DNA of 64,000 nt from Tomitella gaofuii (GCF_014126825.1 NZ_CP059900.1:62001-126000); one strand, 5' to 3'; positions 26,765 to 35,187 are shown, counted from the first letter of the stretch. A program made the numbers and translations. Notes: generated by a model from the sequence alone, not told the origin.

Positions 26765-26834
26765 AGCTGCCGGGCGGCGTGGGGGCGTAGATTCAGATCA
26801 CACCAGGTTTCCCACCGGAGGCAGGGAGGTCGAC

Positions 26835-27002
26835 ATGCTCGCAGTCGTGGGACTTCTTCTGGTCGTGTGGATCGTTTTCATTGTGCTCGGCGCGCTTGTT
26901 CACGGCCTCTTGTGGCTGTTGATCGTCGGCATCGTGCTGATGATCGTCACCGGCGCCGTTGGATACCTCAAACGCGGCGACCTCGGCGGCCCGCGACGAT
27001 AG
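26835..27002 (+). CDS. Small hydrophobic membrane protein (55 aa)
   Basis: 55 residues that are almost all membrane sequence: MLAVVGLLLVVWIVFIVLGA and LLWLLIVGIVLMIVTGAVGY, with the basic tail LKRGDLGGPRR. CAGGGAGGTCGAC precedes the ATG at 26835. It resembles the short two-span proteins common beside stress genes in actinobacteria. It is first in a plus-strand run with the DUF6131-like and CsbD genes. Confidence 0.65.
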   Translation: MLAVVGLLLVVWIVFIVLGALVHGLLWLLIVGIVLMIVTGAVGYLKRGDLGGPRR

Positions 27003-27018
27003 AACAAGGAGCATCCGC

Positions 27019-27174
27019 GTGATTACTCTTGGCGTTATTCTGCTGATCATCGGACTGGTGATCAAGATCCCCATTCTGTGGAGCATCGGTATCGCAGCAT
27101 TGGTGATCGGCCTGATACTCGTGTTGGCCGGCGCGGTGGGACACGCCGTCGGCGGCCGCCGACACTGGTACTGA
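27019..27174 (+). CDS. DUF6131-like small membrane protein (51 aa)
   Basis: 51 residues: ITLGVILLIIGLVIKIPILW and IGIAALVIGLILVLAGAVGH form two spans, followed by AVGGRRHWY, the conserved C-terminal signature of DUF6131. ACAAGGAGCATCC lies before the GTG at 27019. Function is unknown. Its place between the response regulator and CsbD suggests membrane-stress expression. Confidence 0.75.
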   Translation: MITLGVILLIIGLVIKIPILWSIGIAALVIGLILVLAGAVGHAVGGRRHWY

Positions 27175-27340
27175 CCGTGACCGGGCCGCCGTGGGCGGCC
27201 TGCCGCCGGCTGTGCGCAGCGGGGGCGACCTCGTCGATGTCATGGCCGGTCACGCACGGCCCGGGAGACAGACGGCGCAGCGCTCGCGCAGCGCCGAGGT
27301 TGCCGTAAAGACCATCGAAGGACACGTAGGAGGAAGCACA

Positions 27341-27541
27341 ATGGGCGTACACGACAAGTTCGAGAACAAAGCCGAGGAACTCAAGGGCCGCGCCAAGGAA
27401 TCCGCCGGCGCCGCGACCGGCGACGAGGACCTCAAAAACGAGGGCCAGGCCGATCAGGGCTCTTCTGCGATGAAAAAGGGCGCCGAGAAGATCAAGGACA
27501 CTGCCAACAAGGCAGCCGACAAGATCACCGGGAAAGACTGA
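27341..27541 (+). CDS. CsbD family stress protein (copy 2)
   Basis: 66 residues, MGVHDKFENKAEELKGRAKE... ending AADKITGKD, the same length as and clearly paralogous to the copy at 15892-16092. GTAGGAGGAAGCACA precedes the ATG at 27341. It belongs to the plus-strand group divergent from regulator copy 2. Confidence 0.92.
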   Translation: MGVHDKFENKAEELKGRAKESAGAATGDEDLKNEGQADQGSSAMKKGAEKIKDTANKAADKITGKD

Positions 27542-27671
27542 TCCCACGGGGCGCAGGAGATGTCCTGGTCATGCGACGAGGGCGTCTGCCGCGCCAGGCC
27601 TGCGCTGCGGGCAGACGACGCGCCATGACCGCGCTGCCCCGGCTCGGTCGACCTGCCGGAAGGAGAAGATC

Positions 27672-28010
27672 ATGTTCACGATCGCAGTGCACAGCACCCG
27701 GACACCGGTCCTCGTCGTCGTCGGCGGCGACCTCGATGCGCAGACCGCGTGTGCACTGCGCCGTCGACTACAGACGCTTCCCGCCCGCGACACGGTCGTC
27801 GACCTTTCCGCCCTGGGGTTCTGCGGCGCCGCCGGCATCGAGGTGCTGCGTGATCACGGCGCACGACTCGGCGGCAACGGCGTCGCGCTGGAGCTGACAG
27901 GCACCTCACCGGCGCTGCGGGGAATTCTGCACCGGCTGGGTCTCGACGAGACGCTGCCCTGCGCGCACGCCGCGGAGGCGCTCGTGGGACCCGCGATGCC
28001 ATCACACTGA
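27672..28010 (+). CDS. STAS-domain protein lacking the usual phospho-Ser
   Basis: 112 residues covering one STAS domain (VLVVVGGDLDAQTACALRRRL, TVVDLSALGFCGAAGIEVL). STAS proteins of the anti-sigma antagonist type bind anti-sigma kinases and are switched by Ser phosphorylation in a D-S-S-G loop; here the loop is CGAAG, without a Ser/Thr at that place. It might be constitutively active, or act in another complex. GGAAGGAGAAGATC precedes the ATG at 27672. No sigma or anti-sigma gene is adjacent. Confidence 0.8.
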   Translation: MFTIAVHSTRTPVLVVVGGDLDAQTACALRRRLQTLPARDTVVDLSALGFCGAAGIEVLRDHGARLGGNGVALELTGTSPALRGILHRLGLDETLPCAHAAEALVGPAMPSH

Positions 28011-28231
28011 CACGACACCCGCCGACACAAACAATGACGGCGCAGACCCGACGGTTCTGGGCTCGGCCTATCGGACCGCGGACGGATGCAGACGGGGCGG
28101 GGAATGCCCCGCGCGAGCGGGCGCGGGAAACGCCGTGCCCTGCGGGCCGGCGTCCGCACGAGCATCGTATGCCGGAATGTCAGCGCCGAGCACAGCCCAG
28201 ACTCGCGGCCGTGCCGATTCGGGGGAGAGCC

Positions 28232-28269
28232 GGCCCCGGCCCCGGCCCCGGGCCTGGGCCTGGGCCTGG
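28232..28269 (+). repeat. Short tandem repeats GGCCCC and GGGCCT
   Basis: Three GGCCCC-type units are followed by three GGGCCT-type units. With G-T pairs the two halves can fold into one hairpin near the 3' end of the disrupted lipoprotein gene, so it may have been its terminator. Confidence 0.5.
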
Positions 28270-29167
28270 TCGGAGTGTGGGGCACCGCGTGCTATTGGTA
28301 GCTGATCATCAGCGGCTGCGGCCGGTGGGCCATGGTCTGTTCCGCGGTGAGCACCGGCGTGTCGATGTGCAGGAAGTTCTTCCACCCCATGGGCATGGCC
28401 TCGGGCACCGCTCCGACGATCGCGTGCCACGTGTCCTCTTTGACGCCGGGCGGGCCTTGGCCGTCCATGTGCACGAGGGTCTGCACGTGCGGCCACGACA
28501 CCCGGAGCGTGTCTTCGCCGCGGACCATCTGTGTCTGGAACTGGTGGACCACCAGCAGCGTCTGCGGCTCGTTATCGCCGGTGAGCCCGTCGAGCCAGGC
28601 GCCGACCGCGTTGATCTCGGCTGATGTGACGTGGCCGATCTGCTGGAGCGGCGCCTGGCCGGGCTGCAGTTTCCATTCGGGGTCGATCGCCAGGCCCACG
28701 TTCGGCGCGCGCAGCAGCTCGGCGTACCGGCGGGCCTGATCGAGCAGATCGGCCCGCCCGGGCTGCAGATCGAGCACCACGTACACGCCCGCGGCGCGGG
28801 CCTTGTCGACCCACTCGTGCAGCTGCTGCGGATCCATCGGGGCGCTGAAATCGCCGTCCGGCCCGGGTGCGTCTTGGGCGAGTGTGGCGATGATTTCCAG
28901 TGCCGGTACCACCGGGACGTCGCTGAGCGGCGCGTACCGGGCTGCCAGGTCCTGGACCCGGGCGATCGACGCGTCCGGGCCCTGCTCGCCGAGCGCGCCG
29001 AGGCTCGGGGCGCCCGGATGCCCGTACAGGGCGACCAGTCGGCGTCCCGGGAAAAACTGTGTGCCGCCGCCGGGCAGCTCCGGTGCGGCCGTGGGCCTGC
29101 CCGGCGGATCGGCGGCGACCGGCGGGGCCTGCGGCGCAGCCGCGGAGCCGGGGGTTCGAGCGGGCCC

Positions 29168-29175
29168 GGTATTCC
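29168..29175. repeat. ISL3 target-site duplication, left copy
   Basis: GGTATTCC, identical to 30629-30636 on the other side; 8 bp is the duplication length typical of ISL3 elements. Confidence 0.88.
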
Positions 29176-30628
29176 GGCTCTTCAACTTTTAGAGTGCGTT
29201 GATGCGTTCTGCGAGTTGGCCGGAGTGCAGCAGTGACCGCAAGATGTAGTGGTCGAGGTTGCGGAAGCCCTGGGCGATGCCGCGGAGATGTTCCAGGCGG
29301 CCGTTGACGGCCTCGACGGGCCCGTTGGAGACGCCGGTGTCGAAATACGCCAGGATCTCCTTGCGGCGGGCCCACAGGCTGCGGCCGAGCTGGGCGAGCT
29401 CGTCCAGACCCGGGGGCAGGCCCTTGTGGATGCGTTTGAGGACCATGAACATCAGTATCTTGCCGTCGCGGCGTTGCGGATGCTCGTAGGCGGCGATCAT
29501 CTGCTGATACACCTGGTGGGTGATCTCGACCGCGACATGGTCGTCATGGCTGGTCAGCGACTCGGCCAGCAGGTCCTTCTGCGTGTCGGTGAGCAGCTCG
29601 ACGCGGGTGTGCAGGATCCGGCGGATCTTATAGAGAGGATCGTCTTTGCGGCCGCGGTGCCCGCACGTGGCCTGCTGGATGCGGGTACGGCATCGATCGA
29701 GCTTCTCGCCAGCCAACTGCACGACGTGGAACGGGTCCATCACGATCCGCGCCCGCGGCAGTTCCTCGCCGGTGGCGGTGCGGTAGCCGGCGAACCCGTC
29801 CATCGCCACCACCGTGATCCTGTCACGAAACGCCTGGCCGCGGCTGATCATCCAGTCTTGAAGTACTTTCTTGGACCGGCCGGCGATCATGTCCAGCAGC
29901 CGTGCCGGTCCGGTGCCGTCCACGGCCGGAGTCAGATCGATCAGGACCGTCACCCAACTCGAATCACCCTGCCCGCGCACATGTTTCCATTTGTGCTCGT
30001 CGACGCCGAGGTGCCGTACGCCGTCGAGATGGCCGCCGTCGTAGACCATGGTCCGGGCGGCGTCGACGGCGATCTGGTTGACGGTCTTCCAGGCGATGCC
30101 CAGGTTGGCGGCGACCGCGGCGACGCTCATCTTGTCGATCGCGATGCGCTGCAGGATCCACCGCTCGGTCCGGGTCGTGACCACCGACCGCGGCGACGCG
30201 ATACCGGTGATGTCCGCACGGAAGATCGACCGCGGGCACCCCGCGGTCAGGCACACGAAGCGCGGCACGGCGACGTGCAGCTCGACCGGATGCCCGGCAG
30301 CCGGGGTGTCGGTGAGGACCCTTTCGGCATGATCGCGTAGTTGACCTGGGATTCGGCACTCGGGGCACCGCGGGTCGGGGCCGATGACGCTGCACCAGAT
30401 GTGCGTGCGGTCCTCGCTGTCGGCGGCTGCTCCGGTGATCGTGACGCCGAGTTCGACGGTTCGGCAGATCGTGTCGGCGACGGTGTCAGTACAGTGCAAG
30501 GCGGGTCCTGTGGTGGTCGATGGGGAGCTTCGCAACTCTCATCTTCACACCGCAGGACCCGCCTACATGTTGTGGTCCCCACTCACCTCACTGGACACCC
30601 GTCCACGCACTCTGCATTCCGTAGAGCC
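29176..30628 (-). mobile_element. ISL3-family insertion sequence (1453 bp)
   Basis: A complete element: ends begin GGCTCTTC (29176) and, read inward from the other side, GGCTCTACGG, with shared AGAGTGCG further in, giving an imperfect inverted repeat of about 25 bp. It is bounded by an identical 8-bp duplication and contains one transposase gene. It interrupts a lipoprotein gene. The clean duplication suggests a fairly recent insertion. Confidence 0.9.
29189..30535 (-). CDS. ISL3 family transposase
   Basis: 448 residues. The N-terminal zinc-finger region has CPEC...C...C (RCPECRIP, FVCLTAGCP). A helix-turn-helix follows (MSVAAVAANLGIAWKTVNQI). The DDE catalytic core has Asp in HLGVDEHKWKH, Asp in VVAMDGFAGYR and Glu in VEAVNGRLEHLRG. 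Length and order match ISL3 transposases. The predicted TTG start at 30535 is uncertain; homologues usually begin near DTICRTVELG, about 20 residues in. It appears intact and probably active. Confidence 0.92.
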   Translation of the reverse strand: MRSSPSTTTGPALHCTDTVADTICRTVELGVTITGAAADSEDRTHIWCSVIGPDPRCPECRIPGQLRDHAERVLTDTPAAGHPVELHVAVPRFVCLTAGCPRSIFRADITGIASPRSVVTTRTERWILQRIAIDKMSVAAVAANLGIAWKTVNQIAVDAARTMVYDGGHLDGVRHLGVDEHKWKHVRGQGDSSWVTVLIDLTPAVDGTGPARLLDMIAGRSKKVLQDWMISRGQAFRDRITVVAMDGFAGYRTATGEELPRARIVMDPFHVVQLAGEKLDRCRTRIQQATCGHRGRKDDPLYKIRRILHTRVELLTDTQKDLLAESLTSHDDHVAVEITHQVYQQMIAAYEHPQRRDGKILMFMVLKRIHKGLPPGLDELAQLGRSLWARRKEILAYFDTGVSNGPVEAVNGRLEHLRGIAQGFRNLDHYILRSLLHSGQLAERINAL

Positions 30629-30636
30629 GGTATTCC
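30629..30636. repeat. ISL3 target-site duplication, right copy
   Basis: GGTATTCC, matching 29168-29175. Confidence 0.88.
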
Positions 30637-30721
30637 CGGCGCCGGTCTCGCCTGCTGGGGCGCAGCCCGCCGCGAACACGAGGGCGAGCAGCACGAGTAC
30701 GACTACGGCGGGTACGGGCAT

Positions 30722-31118
30722 GCGCGACGACGCGGCGTGTTGACGGGTACGCACACTGGTGCGGCCGGCATGGGGGCGTCGCGGGCCCTCAGCGCTGTCC
30801 ACCGGGCCAGCGTACCGACCGAATGGGCGGCCTCCGCCGACACGCCGCGGCAGCGTCTGGCCGATTTGGCCTGCGGCGCCGGGTTGGGCCCCTGGCCTCC
30901 GTACGGGGCGGGCCCAAAAGAGTGCTAGCTCATCTGCAGCACGTCGTTCAGTAGTGCGCTGCCCGCACCGCGGCGCGTACGCCCGGCCGACAAATGAATC
31001 GGTTGTGCGGGGCACAGCCGACGCGGGCCCGCCTGATGGTGAGGGAGCAATCCACGCGTGCGGCAGCCGCGCTTGCTGCTGCCATCGTTTCCATCGATAT
31101 GCGGGCCAGGCCGAGCGG
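30722..31118. other. Accessory intergenic region
   Basis: About 400 bases between the split lipoprotein gene and a DUF2795 remnant. A minus-strand frame crosses it but looks like arginine-rich shadow sequence. It probably contains the lipoprotein promoter. Confidence 0.3.
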
Positions 31119-31235
31119 TCAGCGTGCGGTGCCGCCGGGTTGGTCGGTGCCTTCAGGCTGTTGAGGTACGGCGTCCACGAGGTCGTCATGCGTAGCGAAT
31201 GTGCGATCGGGCAGCGCTTCCAAGGCCTCAAGGGT
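31119..31235 (-). pseudogene. DUF2795 gene fragment truncated by IS3
   Basis: The last ~38 codons of a DUF2795-type protein survive: TLEALEALPDRTFATHDD followed by LVDAVPQQPEG and a stop at 31119. The pattern LEALPDR...LVDAV is typical of the domain's C-terminal helix. The frame is cut at the left end of the IS3 element, and the missing 5' part is not found beyond its right end near 35969. Confidence 0.55.
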
Positions 31236-31276
31236 TGTCAAGTCCCGAGTTTGGTGGAGGCTGATCGGTTGTTCAG

Positions 31277-31786
31277 TTAGGTTGTCGCCGCGGCGGGTTG
31301 CGTCGTGTTCTCGCGCTTCCAGTAGGCGGCTTCGTACTCGGCCGGCGGGACGTAGCCGAGCTCGCTGTGCAGGCGATCGTTGTTGTACCAGGACACCCAT
31401 TCGGCGGTGGCGTACTCGACGTCCTCGGCGCATTGCCAGCGGTATCGGTGGATCAGTTCGTGCTTGTACAGCGAGTTCAGCGCTTCGGCCATCGCGTTGT
31501 CGTACGCATCCCCGCGGGAACCCACGGAAGTCACCGCACGGGCTTCGGCGAGGTGCTCGGTGTAGCGGATAGCCCGGTACTGCACTCCGCGGTCCGAGTG
31601 ATGGACGAGACCAACGACGCTGTGCCCGTATCGTTTCCGGTTCCATAGTGCCATCGCGAGCGCATCGATCGCGAGGTCGGCGAACATGCGCGTCGAGGAC
31701 TGCCAGCCGACGATCATGCGCGAGAACACGTCCAGGACGAACGCGACGTACACCCAGCCGGCCGCGGTGCGGACGTAGGTGATGTC
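31277..31786 (-). pseudogene. IS3 transposase orfB, 3' part (after RIT insertion)
   Basis: This part begins with the DI codons of the catalytic ADIT motif (GACATC, 31786-31781), then TYVRTAAGWVYVAFVLDVFSR. It carries the second Asp (LVHHSDRGVQY) and the Glu (NAMAEALNSLYKHELI) of the DDE triad and the closing WVSWYNNDRLHSELGYVPP. It joins in frame with the 5' part at 35598-35182 when the RIT element is removed. Inactive as it stands. Confidence 0.85.
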
Positions 31787-31871
31787 CTATGCCGACCTCG
31801 GGACTATGCCGATCATCCGGGTGAGGGGGCAGGTCAGCCGGATGCTGGGAGTTGAAAGGTCGGCATAGTCA
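31781..31871 (+). repeat. RIT element left terminal inverted repeat (91 bp)
   Basis: It begins at the core GATGTC and runs inward to GGTCGGCATAGTCA. Compared with the reverse complement of 35071-35161 I count two mismatches. It contains short internal repeats of the type CTATGCCGA/TCGGCATAG that may be recombinase-binding sites. Confidence 0.88.
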
Positions 31872-31919
31872 GGTCGTCGGGGCGACGCTTCAGGCACAGG
31901 TTGCCTGGAGGTGAGGTCA

Positions 31920-33158
31920 ATGACGCAGAGATCTGCGACGGCGCGGCCGTATGCGGACCGGGTTCCGCGGATACCGGTGGGGCCCTTGGCATCGACAGTG
32001 CTGGAGGAGTGCCGACGGTGGCTGGTGGCACAGGGGTATTCGCCGGGCTCATCGACCCCGGTGGTGAACCTGCTGGCACGCCTGAGCGTGTGGATGCAGG
32101 AGGTCGGTGCCGGGATCGACGACATCGACGAGGAGCTGCTGGACCGGTTCGTCGTCCGGGAACGATCTCGGGTGGTCGTGTGCACCACGGTGAAGTGCTC
32201 CTGGAACACGATGCGCAAGTTCTTGACCGCTGCCGGGTACCTGGCCCCGGCCCCGGGCGAGGTTGACCCGGTCACGCCGGCGCAGGTCGCGGTCACGACA
32301 TGGTGCTCGTGGATGCGGTACGAGTGCGAGCTGAGCGAGCAGACCATCAATGCTCGTCGCCGTTACGCTGGCGGGCTGCTGGAGGCGATCACCGGAGCCG
32401 ACGGCAGCCTGGACTGGGACAGGCTCGACACCGACGTGGTCAATGATTACGTCGCCGGGCGTGGTCGCCCCTACGGTCAGGCGGCGCGTGTTCATATCGT
32501 CGGCGCGGTCCGCAGCCTGCTGCGTTGGGCGTTGAGCACCGGCCGTCTCGATCGGGATATCAACGCCGGGATCCTGCAGCCTGCCTCGACCGGGCGCGGG
32601 TTGCCGAAAGGAGTGAGCAGCGAGCAGGTCGGTGCCCTGCTGGCCGTGTGCGATCCTGCCACGCCGATCGGGGCCAGGGACCGCGCGGTCATCACCGTCC
32701 TGGTCCGCCTGGGCCTGCGCGCCGGTGAAGTCGCCCGCCTGCGGCTGGAGGATATCGACTGGGCCAACGGGACACTGAAGGTCACCGGTAAGGGCCGTGA
32801 GCACGCGCTGCCGATCCCTTGCGACGTCGGTCAGGCGCTGACGGTCTGGCTTCGGGTGCGCCCGGCCGCCCTGGACCGGGCGGTGTTCGTGCGGATGCGG
32901 GCACCACGGAAGATGATGACGACCCAGGGGCTCTCCGGGATCGTCGCCCGGCTGTCCGGCCTGGCGGGGATCGACCCCATCTACGCTCATCGGCTGCGGC
33001 ACACCGCGGCGATGGACGTCCTGGCCGCCGGCGGGACCCTGACCGAGGCCAGGGAACTCCTCGGCCACGCCTACACGGTCACCACGATGTCCTACGCGAA
33101 GGTCGACCTGGTCTCGCTGCGCGAGCTGGCCGTCCCGTTCGGGCAGGTGCCCCGATGA
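31920..33158 (+). CDS. ritA: RIT tyrosine recombinase A
   Basis: 412 residues. The N-terminal SAM-like core-binding domains (about 20-210) lead to the catalytic domain: first Arg in LGLRAGEVARL, HRLRH box, the His in LLGHAYTVTT and the nucleophile Tyr in MSYAKVD. CTGGAGGTGAGG before the ATG at 31920 decided the start over a GTG nine bases upstream. It is longer than RitB and RitC, as in known trios. The stop overlaps the next ATG, so the three proteins are probably produced together. Confidence 0.9.
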   Translation: MTQRSATARPYADRVPRIPVGPLASTVLEECRRWLVAQGYSPGSSTPVVNLLARLSVWMQEVGAGIDDIDEELLDRFVVRERSRVVVCTTVKCSWNTMRKFLTAAGYLAPAPGEVDPVTPAQVAVTTWCSWMRYECELSEQTINARRRYAGGLLEAITGADGSLDWDRLDTDVVNDYVAGRGRPYGQAARVHIVGAVRSLLRWALSTGRLDRDINAGILQPASTGRGLPKGVSSEQVGALLAVCDPATPIGARDRAVITVLVRLGLRAGEVARLRLEDIDWANGTLKVTGKGREHALPIPCDVGQALTVWLRVRPAALDRAVFVRMRAPRKMMTTQGLSGIVARLSGLAGIDPIYAHRLRHTAAMDVLAAGGTLTEARELLGHAYTVTTMSYAKVDLVSLRELAVPFGQVPR

Positions 33159-34087
33159 CGACTCTTCGCCAGCACCTGGGCCGGTACCTGGCGCTGCGCC
33201 GCGATCTGGGCTTCCAGCTCGACGACGTCGAACGTCAGGTCGGACTGTTCTGCACCTGGCTCGAAGCTCGTGGCCAGGTGGACACCTTCACCATCGAGGA
33301 CGCGGTGACCTGGGCCCGGGCCAACCCCGAAGCGCATCCGTCGTGGTGGGCCACCCAGCTGTCGCTGGTGCGCCGCTTCGCGGCCCACCTGCACGCCAAC
33401 GGTGTCGACGTGCCGGTCATCCCCTCCGGGCTGCTGCCGGCCCGCAAGCCGCGGGCGGTGCCCTTCATCTACAGCCAGGACGACGTCGACGCCCTCCTTG
33501 TCGCCTGCGAGGCCGAGTTCACCGACGAACGGATCGCGGCCACCGTGCGCACCGTCATCGGGCTGCTGGCGTGCACAGGCCTGCGGATCGGCGAGGCGCT
33601 GGCCCTGGGCGTCGACGACGTCGACCTCGACAACCACGTCCTGGTCGTCCAGGCCGGCAAGTCTGCCCAGCGGCTCGTGCCCGTGCACCCCTCGACCATC
33701 ACAGCGTTAGAGGACTACCTGGCCCTGCCGGCCCGGGTGGCCACGAATCCCGACCCCCACGGCCCGGTCTTCGTGACCGCCAAGGGCACCGGGTACGTCT
33801 ACGTTTCCTTTTACGCCCTGTTCAAACGAGCCCGCGAGGCTGCCGGCCTCCTCCCACGCGGCAGGGCCCGCCCCCGCCTGCACGACCTGAGGCACACCTT
33901 CGCCACGGCCCACATGACCGCGGCCTACGCCCACGGCCACGATCCCGAGCGGGTCCTGTCCCTGCTGGCGACCTGGCTCGGGCACTCCGACGCCGCGCAC
34001 ACCTACTGGTACCTGACCTCGACGGCGGACCTGATGGCCCTGGCCGCCGGCCGACTCGAACCCGCCGACGAGAGCGAAACCTCATGA
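33155..34087 (+). CDS. ritB: RIT tyrosine recombinase B
   Basis: 310 residues. It has the N-terminal arm and core-binding region (LALRRDLGFQLDDVERQVG), then the catalytic domain with Arg in TGLRIGEALAL, HDLRH, His in WLGHSDAAHTY and Tyr in YWYLTS. The ATG overlaps the ritA TGA and its own TGA overlaps the ritC ATG. All catalytic residues are present, so it should be active. RIT recombinases are thought to act together at one site. Confidence 0.9.
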   Translation: MTTLRQHLGRYLALRRDLGFQLDDVERQVGLFCTWLEARGQVDTFTIEDAVTWARANPEAHPSWWATQLSLVRRFAAHLHANGVDVPVIPSGLLPARKPRAVPFIYSQDDVDALLVACEAEFTDERIAATVRTVIGLLACTGLRIGEALALGVDDVDLDNHVLVVQAGKSAQRLVPVHPSTITALEDYLALPARVATNPDPHGPVFVTAKGTGYVYVSFYALFKRAREAAGLLPRGRARPRLHDLRHTFATAHMTAAYAHGHDPERVLSLLATWLGHSDAAHTYWYLTSTADLMALAAGRLEPADESETS

Positions 34088-35073
34088 CCGCCCTGGCTAC
34101 CAGCCTGCAGACCTACTTCACCACCTTCGCCCGCACCCAGCGTGACCTGTCGGCGAACACGATCAGCTCCTACCGCGACACCTGGCGGATGCTGCTAAAG
34201 CACCTGAGTACCACGCTAGGAACCCCGGTCGACGCCCTCGACCTGGAGGACCTGACCGCGGCCAACGTCACCGCCTTCCTGGAGCACCTGCAGCACGAGC
34301 GCGGCAACAACGCAAAGACCCGTAACACCCGTCTGACCGCGATCCGCTCGGTCCTGGCCCGTGCCCTGCCCGACCATCCCGAGCACGCCGCGACCATCAC
34401 CCAGGTGCTTGCAATCCCACCACGGCGCACCACCAGGCCCGTCATCGAGTTCCTCACCCCCGCCGAGACCCAGGCCCTGCTCAACGCGCCCGACCAGCAG
34501 ACCTGGACCGGGCATCGCGACCACGCGCTGCTCCTCATGGCTGTGCAGACCGGACTTCGCGTCAGCGAGATCACCTCGCTGACCTACGACGACATCCACC
34601 TCGGCTCCGGACCCCACATCGCCTGCACCGGCAAGGGACGACGCCAGCGCATCACTCCGCTGACGAAGACGACAGTGACCACGATGACGAACTACCTCAC
34701 CGAGCGCAGGTCCCGACTCGGGAACGCGCTGTTCTGCGGACCGCACGGACAACAACTGTCCCGCGACGCCCTCGAGCGCCGCCTGGCCCGACACGTCAGC
34801 ACCGCCACGACCACCTGCCCCAGCATCGGCGCCAAGCACGTCACCATGCACACCCTGCGACACACCGCAGCGATGAACCTCCTCGCCGCAGGCGTCGACG
34901 TCTCCGTCATCGCGCTCTGGCTCGGCCACGCCGACACCCACAGCACCGCCGCCTACCTGCACGCCGACATGGCCACCAAACAAGCCGCCCTCGACCGGAC
35001 CCGACCACCAGACGTCACCCCCGGCACCTACCAGCCCGCCCCCGACCTCCTGGCCTGGCTCACCGCCCTATGA
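34084..35073 (+). CDS. ritC: RIT tyrosine recombinase C
   Basis: 329 residues. N-terminal core-binding domain (TFARTQRDLSANTISSYRDT), then Arg in TGLRVSEITSL, HTLRH, His in WLGHADTHST and nucleophile Tyr in AAYLHAD. The start overlaps ritB by ATGA. Its TGA (35071-35073) is the first three bases of the right inverted repeat, so coding sequence runs exactly to the element end. Confidence 0.9.
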   Translation: MTALATSLQTYFTTFARTQRDLSANTISSYRDTWRMLLKHLSTTLGTPVDALDLEDLTAANVTAFLEHLQHERGNNAKTRNTRLTAIRSVLARALPDHPEHAATITQVLAIPPRRTTRPVIEFLTPAETQALLNAPDQQTWTGHRDHALLLMAVQTGLRVSEITSLTYDDIHLGSGPHIACTGKGRRQRITPLTKTTVTTMTNYLTERRSRLGNALFCGPHGQQLSRDALERRLARHVSTATTTCPSIGAKHVTMHTLRHTAAMNLLAAGVDVSVIALWLGHADTHSTAAYLHADMATKQAALDRTRPPDVTPGTYQPAPDLLAWLTAL

Positions 35074-35161
35074 CTATGCCGACCTTTCAACTCCCAGCGT
35101 CCGGCTGGCCTGCCCCCTCACCCGGATGATCGGCATAGTCCCGAGGTCGGCATAGGACATC
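35071..35161 (-). repeat. RIT element right terminal inverted repeat (91 bp)
   Basis: Reverse complement of 31781-31871 with two mismatches. It starts at the ritC stop codon and ends with the core hexamer GACATC. Confidence 0.88.
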
Positions 35162-35187
35162 TAATGCCGACGTCGGCATTAGATGTC
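35156..35187. repeat. 32-bp perfect palindrome at RIT right end
   Basis: A perfect inverted repeat whose left arm is GACATCTAATGCCGAC. It lies between the right inverted repeat and the resumption of IS3 sequence. The left junction has only a single GATGTC. The extra 26 bases may have been carried from an earlier insertion site. Confidence 0.8.

Larger units (their letters stand above)
28292..30721 (-). pseudogene. Lipoprotein gene split by the ISL3 element
   Basis: The 5' part (30629-30721) encodes a lipoprotein signal peptide, MPVPAVVVLVLLALVFAAGC, then APAGETGAGNT. The 3' part (28292-29175) continues GPARTPGSAAAP and a soluble domain (RRLVALYGHPGAPSLGALGEQ, VPALEIIATLAQDA, YVVLDLQPGRADLLDQARRY, NVGLAIDPEWKL) that looks like a TIM-barrel glycosidase-type fold. 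Removing the insertion and one copy of the 8-bp GGTATTCC duplication restores one frame, so the gene was intact before insertion. I do not recognise a named family. Confidence 0.8.
31787..35187 (+). mobile_element. RIT element (three tyrosine recombinases in trio)
   Basis: A 3.4-kb element of three tyrosine recombinase genes in the same direction, each overlapping the next by ATGA, between nearly perfect 91-bp inverted ends. This is the known architecture of RIT elements, distantly related to Tn554. The hexamer GATGTC occurs at both junctions (31781-31786 and 35182-35187), probably the recombination core. It sits inside IS3 orfB exactly at the Asp-Ile codons of the ADIT motif. No passenger genes. 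The right end carries an extra 32-bp palindrome at 35156-35187. Confidence 0.88.

Noticed and set aside
31781-35187. CRISPR or phage integration as explanation for the recombinases
   Set aside because: No repeat-spacer structure or phage genes; three overlapping recombinases between inverted ends fit a RIT element.
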